NCBI RefSeq assembly: GCF_900110295.1
Contig: NZ_FODF01000002.1
Location: 62,001-126,000, forward strand
Source: Peptostreptococcus russellii
GTDB lineage: Bacteria; Bacillota; Clostridia; Peptostreptococcales; Peptostreptococcaceae
Length of the DNA: 64,000 nt
Reading direction: 5' to 3'
Shown here: in pieces, positions 8,631 through 17,558 of the stretch
How the letters are laid out: each line of letters begins with the position of its first letter
How positions within the stretch are numbered: the stretch's first letter is position 1
Notes under the pieces: model-generated
Databases searched by the model: none
Seen by the model: only the letters and a program-made list of their open reading frames with translations
Told to the model about the DNA's origin: nothing
Translations under genes and position numbers: made by a program

Positions 8631-10469
8631 TTACTTGTCGTCTACTTCTGTAAAGTCAGCATCTACAACATTGTCATCCTTTGGTCCTTCAGACTGAGCA
8701 CCTTCTGCTCCTGCCTGCTGAGCTGCCTGAGCCTGTGAATACATTTCCTGAGAAATCTTCTGGAACTTGTTCATAAGTTCATCTACTGCAGCCTTTATTT
8801 CTTCTGCTGAAGAATCTTCCTTATCCTTAACTTCTCTTACCTTCGCTATAGCAGCTTCTATATCAGATTTTTCATTTGCTGGAACCTTGTCTCCTAATTC
8901 TTCAAGAGTCTGTTCAGTCTGATATGCAACTGATTCTGCATGGTTTACAGCTTCAATTCTTTCCTTCTTCTTCTTGTCAGCTTCTGCATTTGCTTCAGCT
9001 TCCTTTACCTTCTTTTCTATTTCTTCTTCTGACATATTTGTGTTAGAAGTTATTGTTATCTTCTGTTCCTTACCTGTTCCTAAATCCTTAGCAGTAACGT
9101 TAACTATACCATTTGCATCTATATCGAAAGTTACTTCTATCTGAGGTACCCCTCTCTTTGCTGGTGGTATATTAGTTAACTGGAATCTACCTAAAGTAGT
9201 ATTGTCATAAGCCATTGCTCTTTCACCCTGAAGTACATGTATATCAACTGCTGTCTGGTTATCTGCTGCTGTTGAGAATACCTGAGACTTCTTTGTAGGT
9301 ATTGTTGTATTTCTTTCTATAATCTTAGTAAATACATTACCTAATGTTTCAATACCTAGTGATAATGGAGTAACGTCTAGAAGTAATATATCATTTACCT
9401 CACCTGTTAATACACCTGCCTGTATTGAAGCACCTGCTGCAACACATTCATCTGGGTTTATTCCCTTATGAGGATCCTTTCCTATAAAGTCCTTAACTGC
9501 ATCTTGTACTGCTGGTATTCTTGTAGAACCACCTACTAGTAATACATCATCTATATCACTCTTAGAAAGGTTAGCATCTGCTAAAGCCTGCTTAGTTGGT
9601 TCCATAGTCTTAGCTACCAGTCCAGCTGTTAATTCATTGAACTTAGCTCTTGTTAAATCCATATTTAAGTGCTTTGGACCTTCTGCAGTTGCAGTTATGA
9701 ATGGAAGGTTGATATTTGTTGACATTGTTGAAGAAAGTTCCTTCTTAGCCTTTTCAGCAGCTTCTCTTAATCTCTGAAGTGACATCTTGTCCTTTCTTAG
9801 GTCAACGCCTTCTGCCTTTTCAAATTCTTCTGCTAAATAATCTACTAGTATATTGTCGAAATCGTCTCCACCTAGTCTATTGTTACCAGCTGTTGCAAGA
9901 ACTTCAAATGTTCCATCTCCTATTTCTAGTATAGATACGTCAAATGTACCTCCACCCAGGTCAAATACTAATATCTTCTTTTCCTGATCTAGCTTATCCA
10001 TACCGTAAGCAAGTGATGCAGCTGTTGGTTCATTTATTATTCTCTTAACATCTAGTCCTGCTATCTTACCAGCGTCCTTTGTTGCCTGTCTCTGAGCATC
10101 TGTGAAATAAGCAGGTACTGTTATTACAGCTTCTGTTACCTTTTCTCCTAGATAACTTTCCGCATCTGCCTTTAACTTCTGTAGGATTATTGCTGATATT
10201 TCCTGAGGAGTATAATCCTTACCATCTATATTTACTTTATAATCAGTACCCATATGAGTCTTTATTGATGTTATTGTTCTATCTGCATTAGTTACTGCCT
10301 GTCTCTTTGCAGGTTCACCTACTAATCTTTCTCCGTCCTTAGTAAAAGCTACTACTGAAGGAGTTGTTCTCATACCTTCGTTATTTGGTATTATTACAGG
10401 TTCTCCACCTTCTAATACTGCTACACATGAGTTTGTTGTACCTAAATCTATACCTATTACCTTTGACAT
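8631..10469 (-). CDS. dnaK: Chaperone DnaK (Hsp70)
   Basis: A 612-residue Hsp70. The start [18 protein letters not shown], the second phosphate loop [12 protein letters not shown], the adenosine motif [10 protein letters not shown] and the linker [10 protein letters not shown] are all present, followed by the substrate-binding domain and a Gln/Ala-rich lid ending in DADFTEVDD. The start ATG at 10469 is preceded by GGAGG. ATP-driven folding with DnaJ and GrpE is its role. It lacks nothing expected of the Gram-positive type. Confidence 0.98.
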   Translation of the reverse strand: MSKVIGIDLGTTNSCVAVLEGGEPVIIPNNEGMRTTPSVVAFTKDGERLVGEPAKRQAVTNADRTITSIKTHMGTDYKVNIDGKDYTPQEISAIILQKLKADAESYLGEKVTEAVITVPAYFTDAQRQATKDAGKIAGLDVKRIINEPTAASLAYGMDKLDQEKKILVFDLGGGTFDVSILEIGDGTFEVLATAGNNRLGGDDFDNILVDYLAEEFEKAEGVDLRKDKMSLQRLREAAEKAKKELSSTMSTNINLPFITATAEGPKHLNMDLTRAKFNELTAGLVAKTMEPTKQALADANLSKSDIDDVLLVGGSTRIPAVQDAVKDFIGKDPHKGINPDECVAAGASIQAGVLTGEVNDILLLDVTPLSLGIETLGNVFTKIIERNTTIPTKKSQVFSTAADNQTAVDIHVLQGERAMAYDNTTLGRFQLTNIPPAKRGVPQIEVTFDIDANGIVNVTAKDLGTGKEQKITITSNTNMSEEEIEKKVKEAEANAEADKKKKERIEAVNHAESVAYQTEQTLEELGDKVPANEKSDIEAAIAKVREVKDKEDSSAEEIKAAVDELMNKFQKISQEMYSQAQAAQQAGAEGAQSEGPKDDNVVDADFTEVDDK

Positions 10470-10533
10470 AATATCTACCTCCAATATTTTAGTTTATTTT
10501 TTTCCATTTTAATTTTAATTCTATATTTTAATC

Positions 10534-11103
10534 TTAGCAGGAAACTCTTACCATTGTTGCTCTAAGAATTTTATCGCCTAAAGAATATCCCTTTTGCATT
10601 ACCATTGTAATTTTTCCTTCTTCATATTCTTCACTAGGCTCCTGCATTACTGCCATATGCATATTGTGATCAAAGTCACTTCCTATTTCTGCTGGTATCT
10701 CTTTCATTCCTGCATCAGAAAGTGCATCCATCATTTGTTTGTAGACCATTTCCACTCCTGTATATAGAGGATTTTCCTTGTCTTCAAAAGAATCAAGAGC
10801 CCTTTCCATATTATCTATTACAGGAATAAGGCTAGTCATCACCTTTTCATTAGCATATAATCCAATTGTGCTCTTTTCTTCTGCTGTTCTTCTTCTATAA
10901 TTTGCATACTCAGCATTTATTCTCATATATGCTTCTTCTTGCTCTTTCAACTTACCTTCAAGACTCTTTATCTTAAAGGCAGGTTCACAATCTATATTTT
11001 CATCATTGCCCTCTACCACCTCTTCTACTGTTTCTTCTGTATCAGTTTCTTCCTGAGAACAATTCTTCACTTCCTTTTCATCTATATTTTCCATCTTTTC
11101 CAT
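10534..11103 (-). CDS. grpE: Nucleotide exchange factor GrpE
   Basis: About 189 residues: an acidic, variable N-terminus rich in Glu, a long coiled coil (residues about 50-100, with AEYANYRRRT), then the conserved DNMERAL segment and C-terminal beta domain (DHNMHMAV, GKITMVMQKGYSLGDKILRATMV). GrpE dimers release ADP from DnaK. The start is uncertain: ATG 11103 has AAGGA close upstream; TTG 11118 has AGGGG eight bases upstream. It sits in the hrcA-grpE-dnaK operon. Confidence 0.94.
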   Translation of the reverse strand: MEKMENIDEKEVKNCSQEETDTEETVEEVVEGNDENIDCEPAFKIKSLEGKLKEQEEAYMRINAEYANYRRRTAEEKSTIGLYANEKVMTSLIPVIDNMERALDSFEDKENPLYTGVEMVYKQMMDALSDAGMKEIPAEIGSDFDHNMHMAVMQEPSEEYEEGKITMVMQKGYSLGDKILRATMVRVSC

Positions 11104-11145
11104 TTTTTCCTTATCCAAAACATACACCCCTTTTCAAGCTGCTCG

Positions 11146-12162
11146 TTATTTATTGTTAAGAAGCAGACTCATATAATTTAATATTGAATATACTTTAGAA
11201 TAATCCATCCTTGTGGGCCCTATGAAACTAATCTTACCATGAAGATTATCAGAAACATTATATGTTGCTGTAACAATACTTAAATCAGTACTTAATTCAT
11301 CTCCATCATTACCTATTACTATATTAAGATTATCCTTTTGTATACCTTTTGCACCAATCATTTTTGCTATGCTTTCTTTTTCTTCCAACATATTCAAGAA
11401 AGATCTTGCTTTTACCATATCATTAAATTCTGGGTAATTGAATATATTGGTAGCACCTGTCATTGACATCTTGTATTCATCACCATCTACTACATTATTC
11501 AATAAATACACAAGGTCATCTACTATTTCAGAGTACTCACCGATTTCAAATTTTATATAAGAAATCATATCCTCATCTAAATCCCCTATCTTCATCCCCT
11601 CAAGTTTGCTTGAAAGATGAGAAGATATTACATTGAGCTTTGCTTGTGGAAGTTCAATTGTTGTTTCGAACTCTCTACTCTTTATTTCGCCTTCTTCCGA
11701 TACTACTATTAAAAGTATTTTATCAGCTGATAGACTAACTAACTGAATGTATTTTATCCTATGGGACTCAACGCCTCTATCATAAACAGCTATTGTTGTA
11801 TAGTTTGTCATGCTGGATAATATCCTGGACAACTCCGAAATGAAATCATCTGCCTTTTCAAAATCATTTCTTATACATCTCTGAAGTATCTCCTTTTCAT
11901 GATCTTCTAATTCATGATCACTCATAAGTGAATCAACATATAGCTCATAGCCTTTCTGTGTCGGTATTCTTCCCGCTGAAGTATGTGGCTGTATCAAGTA
12001 GCCCATTTCTTCAAGATCTGCCATTTCATTTCTTATAGTTGCTGCTGAAATGCCGAGATTGTATTTCTTCGATATGGTTCTTGATCCAACTGCTTCAGCA
12101 GTTTCAACATAGTCCTTAACTATGGCCTTAAGTATATTTAATTGTCTATCTGTAAGATCCAT
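11146..12162 (-). CDS. hrcA: Heat-inducible transcription repressor HrcA
   Basis: A 338-residue repressor with an N-terminal winged helix (LTDRQLNILKAIVKDY, then TIRNEMADLEEMGYL) and a C-terminal GAF-like dimerisation domain (FIGPTRMDYSKV). It binds the CIRCE operator and is refolded to activity by GroEL, shutting off chaperone genes in unstressed cells. The start is ATG 12162 behind GAAGGTGAT. The gene is first in the operon and autoregulated through the CIRCE element immediately upstream. Confidence 0.97.
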   Translation of the reverse strand: MDLTDRQLNILKAIVKDYVETAEAVGSRTISKKYNLGISAATIRNEMADLEEMGYLIQPHTSAGRIPTQKGYELYVDSLMSDHELEDHEKEILQRCIRNDFEKADDFISELSRILSSMTNYTTIAVYDRGVESHRIKYIQLVSLSADKILLIVVSEEGEIKSREFETTIELPQAKLNVISSHLSSKLEGMKIGDLDEDMISYIKFEIGEYSEIVDDLVYLLNNVVDGDEYKMSMTGATNIFNYPEFNDMVKARSFLNMLEEKESIAKMIGAKGIQKDNLNIVIGNDGDELSTDLSIVTATYNVSDNLHGKISFIGPTRMDYSKVYSILNYMSLLLNNK

Positions 12163-12198
12163 AGCATCACCTTCTTTCAAACCTGAACCTTACTGTTG

Positions 12199-12225
12199 TT
12201 ATCACTCATTGATTAGGAGTGCTAA
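12199..12225 (-). promoter_or_regulatory. CIRCE operator (HrcA-binding site)
   Basis: On the minus strand it reads TTAGCACTC-N9-GAGTGATAA; the canonical element is TTAGCACTC-N9-GAGTGCTAA, so there is a single mismatch in the right arm. It lies just downstream of the -10 box, so bound HrcA would block transcription of the operon. Confidence 0.95.
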
Positions 12226-12240
12226 AAACTTTCTAATATT

Positions 12241-12269
12241 GTTATATCATGTATTAATTTTATTGTCAA
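12241..12269 (-). promoter_or_regulatory. Sigma-A promoter of the hrcA operon
   Basis: TTGACA (12264-12269) and TATAAC (12241-12246) on the minus strand, 17 bases apart. This is a near-perfect vegetative promoter immediately upstream of the CIRCE element. Confidence 0.9.
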
Positions 12270-12302
12270 CTATATTTTTCAATTTTTTTCAAAAAAATAT
12301 AA

Positions 12303-12372
12303 AAAAAACACATCATTAAATAAAAAATAGCAGTTACTCTCTGTTATTAAAACTTAACGATGTGTTTTTTCT
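12303..12372 (-). terminator. Long terminator hairpin after the ECF S gene
   Basis: AAAACACATC near 12305-12314 pairs with GATGTGTTTT near 12359-12368, with an inner stem (AATAGCAG with CTGTTATT). Runs of A and T flank both sides, so it can act in either direction and insulates the ECF gene from the hrcA promoter. Confidence 0.7.
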
Positions 12373-12479
12373 TTTATTTATATTTTCTATTAACTATTTT
12401 TCACATTATTTTTTTAGAATTTATTTAAGATATTATTTTAATAAAAAAGTGCTATTTTAAATTCAATCTATTACTTTTA

Positions 12480-13037
12480 TTATTTTCTTTTAAATTGTGC
12501 TAAAAAAGATTTCGGCATTTTTGAAATAAATAGAACAACCATAATACAAGACACCGGCTTGTCTACCAAATTGCTCAAAATTCTAGGTATAAACGCTGCT
12601 GTAAATATTTCCTGACCTGACTGAATAAGCATACCAACTAAAATGTCCGCTCCACTTCCACTTAGACCACCAAACATAAGAACTGCTATAGGAGTTCCTA
12701 TTAATGGACATACAACTGCTAATATTATACCTGTTATTATTGCTTCCTTATAACCAAATTTCTTTTTCTTTGCTACATAACCTACTATTAGTCCTACTGC
12801 CATATTTACAAGGGCAAATGGTATATTTGTTGGCGATGTAGTTACACCAAGAACTAAGTTGGTTCCTCCACCTATCAGCATCCCCCAGAAAGGTCCTAAT
12901 ATTACTGAGCCCAAAATTGTACCTACTGTATCTAGAAATAAGAAAGGTATATTTAACATACTCACAAATGTTCCAAAAACGATATTTACTACAATACAGA
13001 TGGCACTAAAAGTTATTTTTCTAGTACTAGAATTCAT
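12480..13037 (-). CDS. ECF transporter S component, CD3073-like
   Basis: A 185-residue membrane protein with five or six hydrophobic helices and the small-residue pattern DTVGTILGSVILGPFWG followed by GGGTNLVLG, characteristic of substrate-binding S components of energy-coupling factor transporters. The shared EcfA/EcfT module is not here. The substrate is unknown. In C. difficile a family of this kind (CD3073) is paired with a TudS-like desulfidase (CD3072), exactly the divergent neighbour seen here, which suggests a sulfur-containing nucleobase or similar compound. The start is ATG 13037 behind GGAGG. The CD3073 assignment is from memory of family names plus context. Confidence 0.75.
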   Translation of the reverse strand: MNSSTRKITFSAICIVVNIVFGTFVSMLNIPFLFLDTVGTILGSVILGPFWGMLIGGGTNLVLGVTTSPTNIPFALVNMAVGLIVGYVAKKKKFGYKEAIITGIILAVVCPLIGTPIAVLMFGGLSGSGADILVGMLIQSGQEIFTAAFIPRILSNLVDKPVSCIMVVLFISKMPKSFLAQFKRK

Positions 13038-13195
13038 AAAAACCTCCAAAATATTAATATAACTATAGATTATCATAATTATATTAATTCTTTAAATACT
13101 TTATTTCTATAGATATATTTGATTGAATAGTTTATACCTATATATCTTTTAAATAGTGCTTTTTAATGCTAAAATCTCATTAGGAGGTTGCATAG

Positions 13196-13738
13196 ATGAA
13201 CAAAAAACTAATAGTACTTTCACATTGTATACTTAACTCCTACTCAAAGGTGGAAAGTTTTCAAGAAAAAACTCCATTCCACAAGTTAGCGATAGATCTT
13301 TTAAATGAAGGCTATGCTATTATACAGCTACCCTGTCCTGAAAACATCATATATGGTCAGAGAAGATGGGGTCATGTTAGAGAACAGTTTGATACACCTT
13401 TTTATAGAGAACAATGTAGGGAATTACTTAAGCCCTATATTCTTCAGATTAAAGACTATGTAAACAATGGTTTTTCAATAGAAGGTATAGTTTCTATTGA
13501 AGGTAGTCCAAGTTGTGGAAACAGTCTAACATGCAGTAGCAAAAAATGTTTTGGAGAATTTTCTTCTAATCCTAATTTATCTCAATGTTTGTCAGATATT
13601 AAAATGGTAAAAGGACCAGGAGTATTTATGGAGGAAGTTGTAAAGCTGCTTAAAGAAAATAATATTAAGATAGATATCTTAGAGCTTGAAGAAGATAAAT
13701 ACACTTCCTTGGATGACTTAAGAAAGTCTTTATTCTAG
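13196..13738 (+). CDS. TudS-related putative desulfidase (CD3072-like, DUF523 superfamily)
   Basis: A 180-residue protein with spaced cysteines in SHCILN (C11), PCPE (about C45), GSPSCG (about C106) and CSSKKC. TudS enzymes use a cysteine-ligated [4Fe-4S] cluster to remove sulfur from thiouracil; the C11, C45 and C106 positions match the three cluster ligands of the DUF523 fold. It is a bit longer than minimal DUF523 proteins and carries extra cysteines. ATG 13196 follows AGGAGG. It is divergent from the ECF S component, with 158 bases between them for promoters. Substrate and activity are inferred. Confidence 0.78.
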   Translation: MNKKLIVLSHCILNSYSKVESFQEKTPFHKLAIDLLNEGYAIIQLPCPENIIYGQRRWGHVREQFDTPFYREQCRELLKPYILQIKDYVNNGFSIEGIVSIEGSPSCGNSLTCSSKKCFGEFSSNPNLSQCLSDIKMVKGPGVFMEEVVKLLKENNIKIDILELEEDKYTSLDDLRKSLF

Positions 13739-13810
13739 TTCAACCTCTCAGATTAACTCTTTTTTTCTTAAGTAAGCAACTTACTAAAACCTATTTGTAT
13801 AACTAATAAT

Positions 13811-13838
13811 AAAAAGGTCCCTTTAAAGGGACCTTTTT
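13811..13838 (+). terminator. Bidirectional terminator
   Basis: AAAAAGGTCCCTTT pairs with AAAGGGACCTTTTT in a perfect symmetric stem. It lies between the convergent desulfidase and DUF454 genes and can serve both. Confidence 0.9.
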
Positions 13839-13913
13839 ATTATCTTCATTTATTCCAAGCTTTTTAATTTTATTTTTAGACTTTTTTCCTTTTAAATATG
13901 CCTTTTGCATTCT

Positions 13914-14309
13914 TTAAGATACATCCTCAGAAATGTACTCGCTCTTTTTACTATCCTTTGTTTTGATAACTGCTATAAAGTAATAATATTTTACTAAAAT
14001 AAGTGCAATTATAGTCAATCTCATAGCCAATATATTATATTTATATATAACAAATAATAGCATCACTGTGGTTATAGAAAGAATCTTAATTTTTGTTTCA
14101 AGTGTCATAGATTTTTCCTTTTCAAAACTTTCCAAATGCTTTTTATATATTTTTGTTGAAATAAACCACTTATAAAACTTATCCGAACCTTTTGCAAAGC
14201 ACCACGATGATAATAAAAGAAAAGGCACTGTTGGAAGTACTGGAAGAAATATACCAATCATTCCAAGCAAAAGCGAAATAAATCCGATTATTACAAGAAC
14301 TACTCTCAC
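13914..14309 (-). CDS. YbaN/DUF454 family membrane protein
   Basis: A 131-residue inner-membrane protein. The N-terminal GFISLLLGMIGIFLPVLPTVPFLLLSSWCFAKGSD-type region (two helices with a central Pro-rich turn) is the DUF454 signature, followed by two more hydrophobic segments near residues 75-115. The family function is unknown. ATG 14309 follows an AAAGGAGG site. It appears to be a single-gene unit facing the desulfidase gene across the shared terminator. Confidence 0.85.
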   Translation of the reverse strand: MRVVLVIIGFISLLLGMIGIFLPVLPTVPFLLLSSWCFAKGSDKFYKWFISTKIYKKHLESFEKEKSMTLETKIKILSITTVMLLFVIYKYNILAMRLTIIALILVKYYYFIAVIKTKDSKKSEYISEDVS

Positions 14310-14714
14310 AATCTACCTCCTTTAAAAGCTTTTTTAATTTATAAATATCCTTTCATTTAAAACTCTAATATTATACGATATTGAAATTTTTACGATTTTT
14401 TTATTTTTACCTCATTCTTAATTCATCTAAGATATAAATATTTTTAATTATTGATTTTTTGACAGGCCTATATTTTCTATATACCCATACATTAACTAAT
14501 AAACTCTTTTTACGATTTTATTTTCTTTTATTTCAAAAATGAAGATGTATTTCTTATTTAAAATTTGTATTTTCTCATTTTTTATATTAATATCTTAATT
14601 AAATTAATAATTATTTATATATTTTTTACAAAACATTGTTCACTTTTTCACTAATATTTTCTAAAAAAATACTCAAAAAATACTCAGTTAATTTTACTTT
14701 CTAATTTTTTTCGT
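14310..14714. other. Long AT-rich gap between DUF454 and grdD
   Basis: About 400 bases of very AT-rich sequence without a credible gene. It presumably contains the DUF454 promoter. I see no repeat family or known RNA in it. Confidence 0.6.
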
Positions 14715-14763
14715 TAAAAAAATAGCCTGCTAGAGGACAAAAGTCCTCCCACAGACTATTTGG
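14715..14763 (-). terminator. Terminator of the glycine reductase operon
   Basis: Read leftward, AAATAG.CTG pairs with CAG.CTATTT and an inner GAGGAC pairs with GTCCTC around a short loop, followed by TTTTTTTAACG. It sits 15 bases after the grdD stop codon. Confidence 0.9.
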
Positions 14764-14777
14764 AAAAATATTTATGA

Positions 14778-15920
14778 TTATTTTACAAAATCATTGTTTT
14801 TTAATATTTCTTCAGCCTTAGCAAAGTTTGCTTCAGATATTAGTATTACTGGACCTGTACAGCCCATTCCACTTTCTGCGTATATAGATTCTTTCCATAG
14901 AACCTGTACAGCATCTTCAAGGTCTAATATATCTATACCTGCTATTGCCTCAGTAACTACTTCCTTAGGTGGAGCTATAACTTCTTCTACAGCTTCCTTA
15001 GGAGCTTTTTTAGCCTTTATAGCTTCTATTTCCTTATCAAGTCCTGCCTTTATAGCACTCTTGAATTCATTTCTAGCTACTTCATTAACTTCTCCCTTTA
15101 CTATGTCATATGCATATTTTAGGGCATTAGCAACTACTGGACTTCCACTTGCTCTAGATAGGATCAGAACTCTTCTATCGTAGTCTTCTCCTATACCTGG
15201 TCCATATCCGTAACCCTGAGCTTCAAAGTCTCCTCCTGTATTAAATGAAGAGAATACTTTCATTAAAAGATTTCCTGTTAAAGTATCAGTAACCATAACA
15301 TCTGGAACACCTATTAATAAATCGTTACCTCTCATTACAGCTCCACCATCAGCTCTCATAGATTCTGCAAACTCAAATTCATATCCATTATCTTTTAAGT
15401 TTATAAGAATCTTTTCTACCTGTCTTGCACCGTCAAGATTTAATATACCTACAGTTGGCTTCTTTCTTCCGCACGCCTTAGCAGTAGCTATACCAGAAAT
15501 TGCATTTCTTACCATTGCCTCAACTCTATCAGTAGCTGAAGTACCTGTAGTAGTTGCTAGGAACATTTCACGACCCTTTCCAGGAGCAACTACTCTTCCT
15601 ACTGTTGAAACACCTATTGGGAAGTTATAATGCATTGTTACGCAGGCATCTATTTCCTTGGCATCTAATAGTTCTTCCATCTTACTGTACATTTCGTCTT
15701 CAGTGTCTACTTCATAAGACTTGAAGTCGTCGTCGCCCTTTCCAATAAGAACTATTTCAAACATTCCACTATTAGCTAATCTAGCACCTTCTATTAGATT
15801 TTCAGATCCATGTTCGCTTCCAAGTGTAGTTAAACCTACTCTAATTTTCTTTCCAAAGTTACCAGTTTCCATTGCCTCTGCAAGTTCTAGTAACGCATCA
15901 GATATTAATTTGTTAGACAT
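14778..15920 (-). CDS. grdD: Glycine reductase complex component C, subunit alpha (GrdD)
   Basis: A 380-residue PlsX-like subunit of protein C. Protein C receives the carboxymethyl group from selenoprotein A, forms an acetyl-enzyme and releases acetyl phosphate by phosphorolysis. The C-terminal Cys354 in ESGMGCTGP corresponds to the active-site Cys359 described for Eubacterium acidaminophilum GrdD. An Ala/Lys/Pro/Glu-rich linker (about residues 300-325) separates the PlsX-like core from this Cys segment. It follows grdC by 11 bases and is last in the operon. Confidence 0.97.
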   Translation of the reverse strand: MSNKLISDALLELAEAMETGNFGKKIRVGLTTLGSEHGSENLIEGARLANSGMFEIVLIGKGDDDFKSYEVDTEDEMYSKMEELLDAKEIDACVTMHYNFPIGVSTVGRVVAPGKGREMFLATTTGTSATDRVEAMVRNAISGIATAKACGRKKPTVGILNLDGARQVEKILINLKDNGYEFEFAESMRADGGAVMRGNDLLIGVPDVMVTDTLTGNLLMKVFSSFNTGGDFEAQGYGYGPGIGEDYDRRVLILSRASGSPVVANALKYAYDIVKGEVNEVARNEFKSAIKAGLDKEIEAIKAKKAPKEAVEEVIAPPKEVVTEAIAGIDILDLEDAVQVLWKESIYAESGMGCTGPVILISEANFAKAEEILKNNDFVK

Positions 15921-15931
15921 ATCTACACCCC

Positions 15932-17464
15932 CTATTCTTCTATCATGTCTAGGGCAATTTTTCTCATTGATTCTGCGATTATCTTTCTTATTTCATCCTT
16001 AGATATTGAAGATTCTTCTTCTACTGCACCTGGGTTTCTTTCTACTATGAAAGATATACCATCGAATAAGTTAGTCATTCTACCTAGGAATAAGCTACCC
16101 TTACCAACTATCATAGCTCTATTTCTATCACCACTTGTTAAGTCGTCAATTAAGAATCCTATATAAGGAACTCCTGATGGAATATGTCCCTGAGTAGGAG
16201 CCCATCCTGGAAGACCATGACCAGCTATAAAGCTCTTTAATTCCTTCTTGTCTATTTCGCCTCTCTTAGCAGCAAGAGCACCTATCATCTTGTAGTTTGC
16301 TTCTGGAACATTACCTGCACCAGCTGGCTTAGTGATGTCTGGATTCTGCATTTCAACAGAATAAACATCTACATCAGGTATCTTAAGTCCTGCTCTATCT
16401 AATCCCTGAGTAATTAATGAAGTCATAACTGCCTGTGGAGCTGAACCAGTACCAACTGTATGCTTACCAACAAGATCAGTTCTTATTATTGGATGAACTC
16501 CATCATTTTCAGAAATAAGTACAGCAAATCCTCCTACTACGTCTTCAAGAACTGGTAGACCCTTTTTAACATGATCCTTTGCGTTCATTCCAAGCTTAGC
16601 AGAAGCACCACCTGCTACTACCATTACATTTTTATGAACTCCAGCTTTTACTAAAGCAGCAGCACTTATTAATGCATGAGATGGTCCAGCACAGAAACCT
16701 CTTGTATCAGAACCACTTGCATTTACAAGACCAGCCATTTCAGCAATAGACTTGGCAAAGTTTCCTCCACCTCTCTGGTTCATGTCACCACAAGCTTCTT
16801 CAGAACACTCAATTACATAATCTATTTCTTCCTTTGCTATTTTAGAGCTTCTTAGTAATTCTAAAGCAGAAATTACACCAGATGCCTTAACAACAAGGTT
16901 TTCAAACATAGTATGTGCACTTAAATTAACATCCACATCATGAGCTCTCTTAACATAACCTACTAATTTATGATCATGATAAAGCCCCTGTACTACATGA
17001 TTTTCTATCAATTCTTCAGCACCAGATATGTCTTCTCCTTTTAGCAGATGGAAAAATGGTTCTAATTCTTTATAGTTTTCTTCTATTCTTTCTCTTATGC
17101 CGTTTACAAATTCTTCTGAAAGTTTTACTAGTTCAAAAGCATCACAAATCTGCATTAAAGCAAGAAACTCATCCTGAGGAACTATCTGACCGAATTTACC
17201 TTTTCTTTCACCCTTATATTCTATTTCACACCATGGAAGCTTCTTGTCAGCAAGAGCTTCTGGTCTTTCATTACCAATATATACCTGATTAGGTATGTAG
17301 TTAACTACTTCTTCATAGCTTCTAATTCTATCTCCTACTTCTTTAAGGAATTCTGAATCTGGGTTTATTTCTTGTTCAACAGTACAAGTAGTACCATTCT
17401 TTATTATCATATCAGGAGTATGTACTAAAACATATCCTGCTCCTCTGAATACTGGGAATGACAT
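15932..17464 (-). CDS. grdC: Glycine reductase complex component C, subunit beta (GrdC)
   Basis: A 510-residue protein related to beta-ketoacyl-ACP synthase III (FabH-like fold). GFCAGPSHALI holds the likely nucleophilic Cys258, and the C-terminal NIPSGVPYIGF and GKGSLFLGRMTNLFDG segments are typical of GrdC. With GrdD it converts the Se-carboxymethyl group into acetyl phosphate. ATG 17464 follows a GGAGG site. It is separated from grdB by 94 bases containing a strong hairpin. Confidence 0.97.
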   Translation of the reverse strand: MSFPVFRGAGYVLVHTPDMIIKNGTTCTVEQEINPDSEFLKEVGDRIRSYEEVVNYIPNQVYIGNERPEALADKKLPWCEIEYKGERKGKFGQIVPQDEFLALMQICDAFELVKLSEEFVNGIRERIEENYKELEPFFHLLKGEDISGAEELIENHVVQGLYHDHKLVGYVKRAHDVDVNLSAHTMFENLVVKASGVISALELLRSSKIAKEEIDYVIECSEEACGDMNQRGGGNFAKSIAEMAGLVNASGSDTRGFCAGPSHALISAAALVKAGVHKNVMVVAGGASAKLGMNAKDHVKKGLPVLEDVVGGFAVLISENDGVHPIIRTDLVGKHTVGTGSAPQAVMTSLITQGLDRAGLKIPDVDVYSVEMQNPDITKPAGAGNVPEANYKMIGALAAKRGEIDKKELKSFIAGHGLPGWAPTQGHIPSGVPYIGFLIDDLTSGDRNRAMIVGKGSLFLGRMTNLFDGISFIVERNPGAVEEESSISKDEIRKIIAESMRKIALDMIEE

Positions 17465-17500
17465 AATATTACCTCCAAATTAAATTTATATTAATATTAA

Positions 17501-17535
17501 TATTGGTACACCTAGACAAAGTAGGTGTACCAATA
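17501..17535 (-). repeat. Intercistronic hairpin between grdB and grdC
   Basis: A perfect 14-base-pair stem (17501-17514 with 17522-17535) with a seven-base loop. There is no T-run after it in the direction of transcription, so partial termination or 3'-end protection of the grdAB part of the mRNA is more likely than complete termination. Confidence 0.7.
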
Positions 17536-17558
17536 GTATTAACAGCTATAATCTTTTA

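Noticed and set aside
13038-13195. Riboswitch upstream of the ECF S component
   Set aside because: The gap is only 158 AT-rich bases and is shared with a divergent gene; no conserved aptamer core is visible.
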